From Modestobacter sp. DSM 44400 (GTDB lineage: Bacteria; Actinomycetota; Actinomycetes; Mycobacteriales; Geodermatophilaceae), in NCBI RefSeq assembly GCF_900107175.1, contig NZ_FNOZ01000025.1, forward strand, positions 1-64,000: a stretch of DNA of 64,000 bases, given 5' to 3'. Shown here piece after piece: positions 35,622-43,759 of this stretch. Position 1 is the stretch's first letter; each line of letters starts with the position of its first letter. Position numbers and translations under genes: made by a program. Under the pieces are notes generated by a model. It saw only the letters and a list, made by a program, of their open reading frames with translations, did not search any database and was not told the origin of the DNA.

Positions 35622-36697
35622 CGGGCCGAGAGCTCGTGGACCAGCTCGACGACATGGGTCAGCACGCCGGGATCGGTCTCGGGCAGCACGCCGTGGCCGA
35701 GGTTGAACACGTGCCCGCGGGCGGCCCGGCCCTGCTCAACAACCCGGGTGACCTCCCGGTCGACCGTCGCCCGGTCGGCGAGCAGGACGGCGGGGTCCAG
35801 GTTCCCCTGCAGCGAGTAGCCCGGCCCGACCCGGCGGGCGGCCTCGTCCAGTGGCACGCGCCAGTCGACGCCGACCACGTCGGCGCCGGCGTCCGCGATG
35901 AGCGGCAGCAGCTCACCGGTGCCCACCCCGAAGTGGATCCTCGGGATGGCGCGCTCCCCCGCCCGCCCAGCGGCGAGCCCGTCGAACACCGCGCGGGAGT
36001 ACGGCAGCACGCAGCTGGCGTAGTCAGGAGCGGCCAGCACCCCGGCCCAGGAGTCGAAGAGCTGGACGACGGAGGCCCCGGCGTCCACCTGCACGCGCAG
36101 GAAGGTCGCCGCGGAGACCGCGAGCCGCTCGAGCAGTCGCTGCCAGGCCGCGGGCTCGGCGTACATGAAGGCCTTGGTGCGGGCGTGCTCCTTGGACGGG
36201 CCGCCCTCGATCAGGTACGTGGCCAGGGTGAACGGCGCCCCGGCGAAGCCGATCAGGGGTGTGGGACCGAGCTCGGCGACCAGCCGGCGCACGGCGGTGG
36301 CCAGGAAGTCCAGCCGGTCGGGCTCCAGCGGCGGAAGCGCGTCGACGTCGGCGACGGTGCGCACCGGCGAGGCGACCACCGGGCCGACGCCGGGCTTGAT
36401 CTCGATGTCGACCCCGGCGACCACCAGGGGCAGCACGATGTCGGAGAAGAGGATGGCCGCGTCGACCCCGTGCCGGCGAACCGGCTGCAGGGTGATCTCG
36501 GTGACCAGGTCGGGGTCCTGGCAGGCCTGGAGCATCGCCGTCCCGGCGCGGAGCGCGCGGTACTCCGGCAGTGAGCGGCCGGCCTGGCGCATGAACCACA
36601 CCGGCGTCCGGGACACCGGCAGACCGCGCGCGGCGCGCACCAGGTCCGAGTCGGCGGGGGTGGTCTCGGCCGGGGTCGGTGCTGCAGCGGTTCCCAC
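35618..36697 (-). CDS. hemE: Uroporphyrinogen decarboxylase
   Basis: Converts uroporphyrinogen III to coproporphyrinogen III. The 359-residue protein has both family signatures: [20 protein letters not shown] near the start and [20 protein letters not shown] in the middle, plus the C-terminal [20 protein letters not shown]. First gene of the haem operon; divergent from the DUF3000 gene with an 87-base gap. Confidence 0.97.
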   Translation of the reverse strand: MGTAAAPTPAETTPADSDLVRAARGLPVSRTPVWFMRQAGRSLPEYRALRAGTAMLQACQDPDLVTEITLQPVRRHGVDAAILFSDIVLPLVVAGVDIEIKPGVGPVVASPVRTVADVDALPPLEPDRLDFLATAVRRLVAELGPTPLIGFAGAPFTLATYLIEGGPSKEHARTKAFMYAEPAAWQRLLERLAVSAATFLRVQVDAGASVVQLFDSWAGVLAAPDYASCVLPYSRAVFDGLAAGRAGERAIPRIHFGVGTGELLPLIADAGADVVGVDWRVPLDEAARRVGPGYSLQGNLDPAVLLADRATVDREVTRVVEQGRAARGHVFNLGHGVLPETDPGVLTHVVELVHELSAR

Positions 36698-36772
36698 GAC
36701 AGGCCATGCTCCCAGACGGGAGTCCTGGCCCGGCGCGGCGCGTCACGACACGACGCGCCGCGCTCTCCGACC

Positions 36773-36778
36773 TACCCT
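36773..36778 (+). promoter_or_regulatory. -10 box of the DUF3000 gene (leaderless)
   Basis: TACCCT ends 6 bases before the GTG at 36785; no ribosome site is present. Confidence 0.5.
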
Positions 36779-36784
36779 GCGCAC

Positions 36785-37411
36785 GTGGCCCCGCAGCGCA
36801 CCCGTCCGGACGACGACGTGCAGACCCCTCCCGCCGAGGTCCCCGCTGCCTTCCGGGATGCCCTGGCCGCGCTGTCGACGGTCCGGCCGCGCCCCGAGGT
36901 GGTGATGGAGCAGATCCCGGCGCCCCAGCGGCTCGCGCCGTTCGCCGCGGCGATCGGGATCACCGTCTCCGAGGCCGACGGCGAGGAGGAGGTCGAGCTG
37001 GCCAGCGGCCGGTTCATCGTGCTCTTCGACCCCGCCGGACACGAGGCCTGGCAGGGCACCACCCGGTGCGTCGGGTACGTCTCGGCGGTCACCGACTCCG
37101 ACATGGTCGACGACAGCATGTTCTCCGAGGTGGCCTGGAGCTGGCTGACCGACGCGCTGGCCGACAGCGGCGCCGCGCACCACGCCATCGGCGGCACCAT
37201 CACCCGCACCGCCTCCACCCGCTTCGGCGAGATCGCCGCCCCCGAGCACTCGGTCGACGTGGAGATCCGCGCGTCCTGGACGGCGGAGGACGTCGACCTC
37301 GACCGGCACCTGCGCGCCTATCTCGAGGTGCTGGCCAACGCGGCCGGCCTGCCGCCCGAGGGCGTCCACCTGCTGGGCGCGGGCGGGCAGAGCGCCGGAG
37401 CCGGCGCCTAG
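36785..37411 (+). CDS. DUF3000-family protein
   Basis: A 208-residue conserved actinobacterial protein of unknown function, with VPAAFRDALAALSTVRPRPE near the N-terminus, then APQRLAPFAAAIGITVS, GRFIVLFDPAGHEAWQG and TEST-like GGTITRTASTRFGEI. It always seems to sit next to the haem genes and RNase D in this block. The acidic residues and lack of membrane segments indicate a soluble protein. Confidence 0.9.
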   Translation: MAPQRTRPDDDVQTPPAEVPAAFRDALAALSTVRPRPEVVMEQIPAPQRLAPFAAAIGITVSEADGEEEVELASGRFIVLFDPAGHEAWQGTTRCVGYVSAVTDSDMVDDSMFSEVAWSWLTDALADSGAAHHAIGGTITRTASTRFGEIAAPEHSVDVEIRASWTAEDVDLDRHLRAYLEVLANAAGLPPEGVHLLGAGGQSAGAGA

Positions 37412-37483
37412 ACTCGCCCCGGCGTGTTCGCTCACTCGGCCAGGACGCATTGGGCCGAGTGGAGTACCTGGAGGGGAGGTCGG

Positions 37484-38193
37484 ATGTCGCTGGGCCTGCC
37501 CTGGGCCGACGGCGTCCCGCTCGGCCCTGACGCCAGTGCGCTCGTCGTCGACCCCTCCCCCCTCCTGCGCGAGGCGCTGGCCGCCCGGCTCCGCTCCCTG
37601 GCGCCCGCGAGGTCGAGGAGGCCGCCTCCCTGGGGGAAGCCCGGGTGCGCGCCCACGTGTCGGGTCCGCGGGCGCTGTGCGTGCTGGAGGTCGACCTGCC
37701 CGAGGTGGGCCCGGAGACCGCCGGCCGCGGCGGTGACCCCGGCCGCGGGCTCGAACTGCTCCCCACGCTGCGCACCGAGGGCTGGCCGGTCACGGTCGTG
37801 CTCACCGCGGTGACCGACCCGGCCGTCGTCCGGGCGGCCTTCCTGGCCGGCGTGCAGGGGTACCTGCTCAAGAGCAGCCCGCTCACCACGGTCATCGACG
37901 GCCTGCGGACGGCGCTGGCCGGCGAGGTGTTCGCCGACCCGGGCATCGCCACCAGCCTGGCCCAGGGGCTTACCCAGACGGGGGTCGACGAGGCGGTCGG
38001 CGAGCTGTCGGCCCGGGAGCGCGACATCCTGCGGCTGGTGGCCGACGGCAACACGAACAAGGAGATTGCCGAGTTGGTGGACCTGTCCGCACTCACCGTG
38101 AAGAGCCACCTGGCGCGGATCGCGCGCAAGCTGGGCACCGGCGACCGGGCGCACATGGTCGCCCTCGGACTGCGGTCGGGGGTCATCTCCTGA
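37484..38193 (+). pseudogene. LuxR-type response regulator interrupted by one frameshift
   Basis: The ATG at 37484 (GGGGAGG upstream) begins MSLGLPWADGVPLGPDASAL and VVDPSPLLREALAARLRSL; after about 37600 the sequence continues in another frame as EVEEAASLGEARVRAHVSGP, then LTAVTDPAVVRAAFLAGVQG and YLLKSSPLTTVIDGLRTALA, and a LuxR helix-turn-helix (LSARERDILRLVADGNTNKE, LSALTVKSHLARIARKLGT). Restoring one G in CTGGCGCC would give one open frame of about 237 codons. Everything else is intact, so this is either a recent mutation or a base-call error. The regulator occurs in this position next to RNase D in related genomes. Confidence 0.8.
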
Positions 38194-38222
38194 GCACCGA
38201 CCCGACACCCGAGGTCCCGACC

Positions 38223-39458
38223 GTGGGCGAGCCCGTCCCCGGCGAGCCCGCACCCGAGGAGTCGACCGCCGTCCCGCTGCTGGCGCCGCGCGACGGGCTG
38301 CCCCCGGTCACCGACACCTCGACCGCACTGGTCCGCTACGCCGAGTCGTTGGCCACCGGCAGCGGTCCGGTGGCCGTCGACGCCGAGCGCGCCTCGGGGT
38401 ACCGCTACGGCCAGCGCGCGTACCTGGTCCAGCTGCGCCGGGCGGGCTCGGGCACCGGACTGATCGACCCGGTGCCGCTGCCGGACCTGTCGGTCGTGCA
38501 GGCCGCGATCGCCGACGCCGAGTGGGTGCTGCACGCGGCCAACCAGGACCTCCCCTGCCTGGCCGAGATCGGCCTGGTCCCCTCCCGGCTGTTCGATACC
38601 GAACTGGCCGCGCGGCTGGCAGGGCTGCCCCGGGTCGGGTTGGGCGCGGTCGTGGAGTCGCTGCTGGGGTTCTCGTTGCAGAAGGGCCACTCGGCCGCCG
38701 ACTGGAGCACCCGGCCGCTGCCGGAGGACTGGCTGGTCTACGCCGCACTGGACGTCGAGGTCCTGGTCGACCTGCGCGATGCGCTCGCCGCGATCCTCAC
38801 CGAGCAGGGCAAGACCGAGTGGGCGCGACAGGAGTTCGAGGCGATCCTCGCCGCCGGGCCGCCGGTGCCCAAGGCCGACCCGTGGCGCCGGACGTCAGGG
38901 ATGCACGGTCTCCGCCAGCGTCGCCAGCTCGGCATGCTTCGCTCGCTGTGGCAGGCGCGGGACGAGCTGGCCCACCGCCGGGACATCGCGCCCGGCCGGG
39001 TGCTGCCCGACGCCGCGATGGTCTCCGCCGTGCAGGCCGACCCGAAGAACGAGGCCGCCCTGGTGGAGCTGCCGGTGTTCCGCGGCCGGGCCAACCGCAA
39101 ACTGGTGAGCACCTGGTTCGGCGCCCTGACCCGTGGCCGGGAGCTGCCGGAGAACGAGCTGCCCCCACACAGCCGCCCTGGCGAGGGACCGCCCCCGGTC
39201 AACCGGTGGGCCGACCGCGACCCGGCGGCCGCGGCCCGACTCAAGGCCGCCCGCGCGTCGCTGGCCCAGGTGTCGGAGGAGTGGTCGGTGCCGGTGGAGA
39301 ACCTGCTGTCCCCCGACCTGATGCGGCGGCTCATGTGGAGCCCTCCGACCCCCGCCGACGCAGAGACGGTGGCCTCGGTGCTGCGGACCGGCGGAGCACG
39401 GGAGTGGCAGATCGGGCTGACATGCGACCTGCTCACCGAGGCGATCGCCGCCGGCTGA
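38223..39458 (+). CDS. rnd: Ribonuclease D (DEDD 3'-5' exonuclease with HRDC domain)
   Basis: A 411-residue nuclease for 3' trimming of stable RNA. Exonuclease motifs: VAVDAERASGYRYG (I), EWVLHAANQDLPCLAEIGL (II) and DWLVYAALDVEVLVDLRDAL (III), preceded by RLFDTELAARLAGLPRVGLG. The HRDC domain follows (LWQARDELAHRRDIAPGRVL) and a C-terminal second HRDC-like part. The GTG at 38223 is chosen as the first good start after the regulator gene; an earlier non-ATG start is possible. It ends at a strong terminator. Confidence 0.92.
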   Translation: MGEPVPGEPAPEESTAVPLLAPRDGLPPVTDTSTALVRYAESLATGSGPVAVDAERASGYRYGQRAYLVQLRRAGSGTGLIDPVPLPDLSVVQAAIADAEWVLHAANQDLPCLAEIGLVPSRLFDTELAARLAGLPRVGLGAVVESLLGFSLQKGHSAADWSTRPLPEDWLVYAALDVEVLVDLRDALAAILTEQGKTEWARQEFEAILAAGPPVPKADPWRRTSGMHGLRQRRQLGMLRSLWQARDELAHRRDIAPGRVLPDAAMVSAVQADPKNEAALVELPVFRGRANRKLVSTWFGALTRGRELPENELPPHSRPGEGPPPVNRWADRDPAAAARLKAARASLAQVSEEWSVPVENLLSPDLMRRLMWSPPTPADAETVASVLRTGGAREWQIGLTCDLLTEAIAAG

Positions 39459-39522
39459 CCGCGGCGGGCAGGGCCGCCCGCAGCTGTCGCACGGTGCCGC
39501 CGGCCTGACCGGACTCGCACCG

Positions 39523-39562
39523 GCGCCGCCGCCCTCACCCTGCAGCGTGAGGACGGCGGCGC
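39523..39562. terminator. Long hairpin between convergent rnd and SRPBCC genes
   Basis: GCGCCGCCG (39523-39531) pairs with CGGCGGCGC (39554-39562), and CCTCAC with GTGAGG inside, separated by one mismatched pair; the loop has 8 bases. It serves genes from both sides. Confidence 0.8.
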
Positions 39563-39591
39563 TGGCGCGAGTCTCGCGCTCGCCCTGGCGG

Positions 39592-40119
39592 TCAACCCGT
39601 GGTGAACGCCTCGCCGGTCTCCAGCAGCGTCTTGAGGTCGCTGAGGATCCACGGCCAGCCGCCGCCGCCCATGGCCCCGAACTCGTTGTCGCCCGAGGTC
39701 ATCGCCGCAAGGGTGGGCATGCCGCCCAGCTCGTGGGTCACGGTGAGCCGGCAGACCCCGTCCTCGCCCGGGCCCTCGATCTCGTAGGTCAGCCGGCTGA
39801 AGCCCTCGGCCGCGGCCGTCGGGTCCATGACCATTCGCCAGGTCTGTACCAACCGTCGAGGCGGGTCGACCTCGACCACCTCGCCGTCGACGATGACCTC
39901 GGGCAGCTCCCAGCCCATGGCGGCCGAGGCCTCCTTCATCGCGTCGCTCGCGTGCGAGGCGTAGGCACCGCCCGGGCGCAGCTCGAAGTGCCCCGGGGCA
40001 CCGTAGCCGTAGCGCCCGTTCCATCCCGGGTTGGTGATCGCCTGCCAGATCCGCTCGGGCGCGGCCTTGATGTACACCCGGTGGACCTGCGTGGCCTGCG
40101 CTGTCTCAGTGGTCGACAT
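39592..40119 (-). CDS. SRPBCC/AHSA1-family protein
   Basis: A 175-residue protein of the START-like fold: VHRVYIKAAPERIWQAITNP at the N-terminus, then HFELRPGGAYASHASD, PPRRLVQTWRMVMDP and WPWILSDLKTLLETGEAF at the end. Members bind hydrophobic ligands. The gene overlaps the ArsR regulator gene by 14 bases and is read from the same operator-controlled promoter. Such ArsR-SRPBCC pairs are common in actinobacteria; the ligand is unknown. Confidence 0.92.
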   Translation of the reverse strand: MSTTETAQATQVHRVYIKAAPERIWQAITNPGWNGRYGYGAPGHFELRPGGAYASHASDAMKEASAAMGWELPEVIVDGEVVEVDPPRRLVQTWRMVMDPTAAAEGFSRLTYEIEGPGEDGVCRLTVTHELGGMPTLAAMTSGDNEFGAMGGGGWPWILSDLKTLLETGEAFTTG

Positions 40120-40435
40120 GCTCGCTCTCCAGCTCGTTCTTGACGTCGACGAGCGCCGCGACGTGGCGCTCCGTGTACTTGTCGATCCACCGGTCGTGGA
40201 CCAACCGGATGGGCACCGGGTTGATGAAGTGCAACTTCTCCCGGCCGGACCTGCGGGTCACGACCAGCCCTGCCTCCTCGAGGACACGCAGGTGCTTCAT
40301 GACGCCGAAACGCGTCATCTCCACCTCCACCTCGAGCTCACCGAGGGTGCGGCCGTCGCGGCTGAACAACAGGTCGAGCAGTAACCGCCGAGTCGGATCG
40401 GCGAGCGCCTTGAACACGCGGTCGTCATCCGGCAC
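40106..40435 (-). CDS. ArsR-family transcriptional repressor
   Basis: A 109-residue winged-helix repressor: DRVFKALADPTRRLLLDLLF, then RTLGELEVEVEMTRFGVMKH as the DNA-reading helix region, then LVVTRRSGREKLHFINPVPI. It lacks the paired Cys metal sites of metal-sensing ArsR proteins, as expected for the ArsR group linked to SRPBCC genes. The GTG at 40435 is 6 bases after a TACGGT box; longer frames upstream would cross the operator. It probably represses its own operon through the palindrome at 40446-40467. Confidence 0.92.
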   Translation of the reverse strand: MPDDDRVFKALADPTRRLLLDLLFSRDGRTLGELEVEVEMTRFGVMKHLRVLEEAGLVVTRRSGREKLHFINPVPIRLVHDRWIDKYTERHVAALVDVKNELESEHVDH

Positions 40436-40441
40436 GGGACG

Positions 40442-40467
40442 ACCGTATGTGACCAGAAGGTCACATA
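40442..40467 (-). promoter_or_regulatory. ArsR operon -10 box and 9+9 palindromic operator
   Basis: On the minus strand TACGGT (40447-40442) ends 6 bases before the repressor GTG. Directly upstream, and overlapping the first two bases of the box, is the perfect palindrome TATGTGACC-N4-GGTCACATA (40446-40467), which would fill the space between the -35 and -10 regions. This is the classic arrangement for autorepression. Confidence 0.8.
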
Positions 40468-40503
40468 TCAACGCCCACGGACACGAGAGCGGTCTGGTCA
40501 CGT

Positions 40504-40561
40504 GGCCCCGTCCGGAGGCTCGCCCCGTGCCTGCGAGGGGTGAGACGGACGGGGTCCTTCT
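40504..40561 (-). terminator. Post-stop structured element C (after the thiamine-binding gene)
   Basis: Begins 4 bases after the TGA of the gene at 40562. On the coding strand, GGACCCCGTCC pairs with GGACGGGGCC with a single bulged A; CTCGC and GGCGAG can pair inside. It shares its layout and sequence with elements at 45014, 48652 and 53015. A terminator role is likely from the position. Confidence 0.75.
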
Positions 40562-40867
40562 TCAGCGGAACTTGCGGGTGAGGCTGTCCATCGTCCGGTT
40601 CACGGTGGCTACCTTGACGTGCGAGATACCGCTGGTCGCACCAGCCGCCAGCATCGCCTCGTGGGCGGCTCGCAGCGTCGCCCACACGGTGTCCGCGTCG
40701 CCCTCCAGGGTGGTGCCGAGCGCACCGACCTCGTAGCGCAGTCCGGACGCCTGGAGGACCCCGATGGCGGCCTCCACGTGGGCGTGCGGGTCGTCGGCCG
40801 TGCCGGGCGGGGACGGCGCGACCTGGATCTCGGCGATCACGCTCGGCTGGTTCGGGTCGGCGGTCAC
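40562..40867 (-). CDS. MTH1187/DUF77-family thiamine-binding protein
   Basis: A 101-residue ferredoxin-like protein: [13 protein letters not shown] at the start, [40 protein letters not shown] and the C-terminal [16 protein letters not shown]. This family binds thiamine or its derivatives. The GTG at 40867 overlaps the dxs stop (GTGA), so it is co-translated with a thiamine-diphosphate enzyme. The shared cofactor hints at cofactor supply or sensing. Confidence 0.85.
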   Translation of the reverse strand: MTADPNQPSVIAEIQVAPSPPGTADDPHAHVEAAIGVLQASGLRYEVGALGTTLEGDADTVWATLRAAHEAMLAAGATSGISHVKVATVNRTMDSLTRKFR

Positions 40868-42786
40868 TGCTGCTGGCCCTCGACCTGCTGCGCGACCGAG
40901 CCGCTGCCCGGTCGGTCGGTCAGCCGCGCGGCCCACTCCACGACCCGGCGGGCGACGTCCTGCTCGGTGAGCCCGGCATCGGCGAGCACCTGTCCTCGGC
41001 TGCCGTGGGCGAAGAACTGCTGGGGCAGCCCCATGGTCCGCACCGGCACGTCGCTGTCTGCGTCCTGCAGCGCGCGGGTGAGCATGGAGCCCACTCCCCC
41101 GGCCCGGCCGCCGTCCTCGACGGTGACGACCAGCCGGTGTCTCTGGGCCAGCTCGACCAGCTCGGGGGCGACCGGCAGCACCCAGCGCGGGTCGACGACG
41201 GTCACCTCGATGCCGTGGTCGGCGACGCGCTCGGCGGCGGCCAGGCACATCGGCACCATCGACCCCACGGCGACCAGCAGCACCTCCGCAGACGCCCCGC
41301 GGCGCAGCACGTCGACCGGGCCGCGCCGCTCCAGCGCGGGAACCTCGACCGGCAGCGCGCCCTTGGGGAAGCGCACCACGGTCGGCCCGTCGGTCACCTC
41401 CACGGCCTCCCGCAGCGCCTCACGCAGCGTCGGCTCGTCGCGCGGCGCGGCCAGCTGCAGGCCCGGCACGATCGAGGAGATCGACATGTCCCACATGCCG
41501 TTGTGCGAGGCGCCGTCCGAACCGGTCACTCCGGACCGGTCCAGGACGACGGTCACCGGCTGGCCGTGCAGCGCGACGTCCATCAGCAGCTGGTCGAAGG
41601 CCCGGTTGAGGAAGGTGGAGTAGAGGGCCACCACGGGGTGCATGCCGCCCATGGCCAGGCCGGCGGCCGAGGTCAGCGCGTGCTGCTCGGCGATCCCGAC
41701 GTCGTAGGTGCGCTCGGGGAACCGCACGGCGAAGGGCGCCAGGCCGGTGGGGTGCAGCATCGCCGCGGTGATCGCCACGACGTCGGAGCGCTCGCTGCCG
41801 ATCCGCACCAGCTCGTCGGCGAACACGTCGGTCCACTCCGGGCCCGCGGCGGCCGAGGACAGCCCGCTATCGGGCTCGAAGACACCGGTGGAGTGCCAGG
41901 CGTCCTTGGTGTCCGTCTCGGCCGGCGGGTAGCCGAAGCCCTTGGTGGTGACCGCGTGCACGATCACCGGACCGCCGAAGGAACGGGCCCGGCGCAGCGC
42001 GGACTCCACCATCTCCACGTCGTGCCCGTCGACCGGTCCGACGTACTTCATGCCGAGGTCCTCGAACATGCCCTGCGGGCTCAGGACATCCTTGAGGCCC
42101 TTCTTGATCGCGTGCAGCGCGTCGTACAACGTGGTGCCCACCACCGGTGCCCGGTGCAGCGCCTGCCGGACGGCGTCCAGCGCCTGCTCGTAGCCCGGCC
42201 GCAGCCGCAGGGTGGCCAGCGCGTCGGCGACCCCCCCGATGGTCGGCGAGTACGAGCGGCCGTTGTCGTTGACCACGATGACCACCGGGCGGTCCTGTGC
42301 CGCGGCGATGTTGTTCAGCGCCTCCCAGGCCATCCCACCGGTGAGCGCACCGTCGCCGATGACCGCCACCACGGGCCGCTTCTCCCCGCGCACGGCGAAG
42401 GCCTTGGCCAGCCCGTCGGCGTAGGACAGCGAGGTGGAGGCGTGACTGTTCTCCACCCAGTCGTGCTCGCTCTCCGCCCGGCTGGGGTAGCCGGACAGGC
42501 CACCGCGCTGGCGGAGCTGCTCGAAGCCGGCCAGCCGGCCGGTCAGCAGCTTGTGCACGTAGGCCTGGTGGCCGGTGTCGAAGACGATCGGCTCGCGCGG
42601 GGACTCGAAGACCCGGTGCACGGCGATGGTGAGCTCGACGGCGCCCAGGTTGGGGCCCAGGTGGCCCCCGGTCTTGGCCACGCTCCGCACCAGGGCGTCG
42701 CGGATCTCGGTGGCCAGGACGGGCAGCTGGTCGGGGCGCAGCGCCCGGAGGTCGGCGGGCCCGGTCAGCGATCGGAGCAACGACAC
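40864..42786 (-). CDS. dxs: 1-deoxy-D-xylulose-5-phosphate synthase
   Basis: First step of the MEP isoprenoid pathway: pyruvate plus glyceraldehyde 3-phosphate to DXP, with thiamine diphosphate. The 640-residue protein has [20 protein letters not shown], the TPP motif [20 protein letters not shown], and the transketolase region [20 protein letters not shown]. The start at 42786 is a GTG ([16 protein letters not shown]). A TACAGT box at 42847-42852 (minus strand) is a candidate -10, giving a leader of about 55 bases. Confidence 0.97.
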   Translation of the reverse strand: MSLLRSLTGPADLRALRPDQLPVLATEIRDALVRSVAKTGGHLGPNLGAVELTIAVHRVFESPREPIVFDTGHQAYVHKLLTGRLAGFEQLRQRGGLSGYPSRAESEHDWVENSHASTSLSYADGLAKAFAVRGEKRPVVAVIGDGALTGGMAWEALNNIAAAQDRPVVIVVNDNGRSYSPTIGGVADALATLRLRPGYEQALDAVRQALHRAPVVGTTLYDALHAIKKGLKDVLSPQGMFEDLGMKYVGPVDGHDVEMVESALRRARSFGGPVIVHAVTTKGFGYPPAETDTKDAWHSTGVFEPDSGLSSAAAGPEWTDVFADELVRIGSERSDVVAITAAMLHPTGLAPFAVRFPERTYDVGIAEQHALTSAAGLAMGGMHPVVALYSTFLNRAFDQLLMDVALHGQPVTVVLDRSGVTGSDGASHNGMWDMSISSIVPGLQLAAPRDEPTLREALREAVEVTDGPTVVRFPKGALPVEVPALERRGPVDVLRRGASAEVLLVAVGSMVPMCLAAAERVADHGIEVTVVDPRWVLPVAPELVELAQRHRLVVTVEDGGRAGGVGSMLTRALQDADSDVPVRTMGLPQQFFAHGSRGQVLADAGLTEQDVARRVVEWAARLTDRPGSGSVAQQVEGQQQ

Positions 42787-42876
42787 GACGCGACCGGGTC
42801 CTCTCGACGTCGGCGGCCGTCAGGAGGACGGGTCGCCCAGGATCCCACTGTAACCGCGCGGACGCCGGTCGGTCGG

Positions 42877-43245
42877 TCAGAGCCGGGGCACCCACCGTTC
42901 GCCGCGCAGCGCCCCGGCGACAACCTCGACCCCGCGGGCGGCCCGGGCCAGCCGGGCGCCCTCCCGCTCGTAGGCGGTGATGGCGGCCTCCATGGCGTCC
43001 GGCGGCAGCTGGTCGGCCAGCTCCACCCGGACGGTGCGCCAGCCGGCCCGGGCGGCCTCCAGCCCCGCGGCGAGGTGGTCGGCGGCAAACCGGGCCAGCA
43101 GCACCGGGTAGCGGCGGAGCACCTCGTGCGACCGGTAGTCCGGGGGCACCTGGTCATAGAGCCAGGCCACCGCCGTCCGCTCCCAGTCCGGGGCACCCGG
43201 CGGGGCGACCTCGTCCGGCCAGCCCGGGGGCAGCGCGGCGTCCAC
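42877..43245 (-). CDS. Conserved hypothetical protein
   Basis: A 122-residue protein with WERTAVAWLYDQVPPDYRSH, EVLRRYPVLLARFAADHLAA and AAITAYEREGARLARAARGV. It is fully helical in appearance, with no membrane segment or known motif. The GTG at 43245 is 4 bases after the stop of the acetyltransferase gene. It occurs in this position between dxs and the acetyltransferase; the function is unknown. Confidence 0.8.
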   Translation of the reverse strand: MDAALPPGWPDEVAPPGAPDWERTAVAWLYDQVPPDYRSHEVLRRYPVLLARFAADHLAAGLEAARAGWRTVRVELADQLPPDAMEAAITAYEREGARLARAARGVEVVAGALRGERWVPRL

Positions 43246-43249
43246 GTGC

Positions 43250-43759
43250 TCAGTCCGACCCGAGCGACGCCTGCACGAGGACGACGTCGAGCAGCCGGCC
43301 GTGCTTGCGGCCGACCGCGCGCAGCCGGCCGACCTCGGTGAAGCCCAGGGCCCGGTGCAGCGCCAGGGACGACGGGTCGCCGCTGTCGGCGATCGTCGCG
43401 ATGGCCTGCTCTGCACCGGCCTGGGCGGCCCGGTCCAGCACCGCGGTGAGCAGCGCGCGGCCGGCGCCGCGGCCCGACCGTCCGGGCGCGAGGTAGACGG
43501 TGTCCTCGACGGTGGCCGCGTAGGCCGGCCGGACCCGCCACGGTGAGACGTAGGCGAAGCCGATCACCTCTCCGCCCTCGGTCGCGACCAGGAAGGGCCA
43601 TCCCGCGGACGTGATGCCGGCGGCCTTGGTTCCCCAGTCCGCCGGTCCGGGCGCGACGGTGTCGAAGGTCGCCACGCTGTGCTCGACGTGGTGGGCGTAG
43701 ATGCGGCTGACCGCCTCGGCGTCGTCCGGGGTGAACGGGCGGAGCCCGACGCCGGTCAC
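43250..43759 (-). CDS. GNAT-family N-acetyltransferase (phosphinothricin-acetyltransferase-like)
   Basis: A 169-residue acetyltransferase: LRPFTPDDAEAVSRIYAHHV, then FAYVSPWRVRPAYAATVEDT, and the acetyl-CoA loop PGRSGRGAGRALLTAVLDRA, then SLALHRALGFTEVGRLRAVG. It resembles the PAT/MddA group that acetylates amino-acid-like compounds. The GTG at 43759 overlaps the RNA methyltransferase stop (GTGA). Confidence 0.9.
   Translation of the reverse strand: MTGVGLRPFTPDDAEAVSRIYAHHVEHSVATFDTVAPGPADWGTKAAGITSAGWPFLVATEGGEVIGFAYVSPWRVRPAYAATVEDTVYLAPGRSGRGAGRALLTAVLDRAAQAGAEQAIATIADSGDPSSLALHRALGFTEVGRLRAVGRKHGRLLDVVLVQASLGSD

Noticed and set aside
33304-35655. 783-codon minus frame covering both hemG and the EamA gene
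   Set aside because: The first part is an Arg/Gly-rich shadow of hemG in another frame; only the part from 34239 is real.
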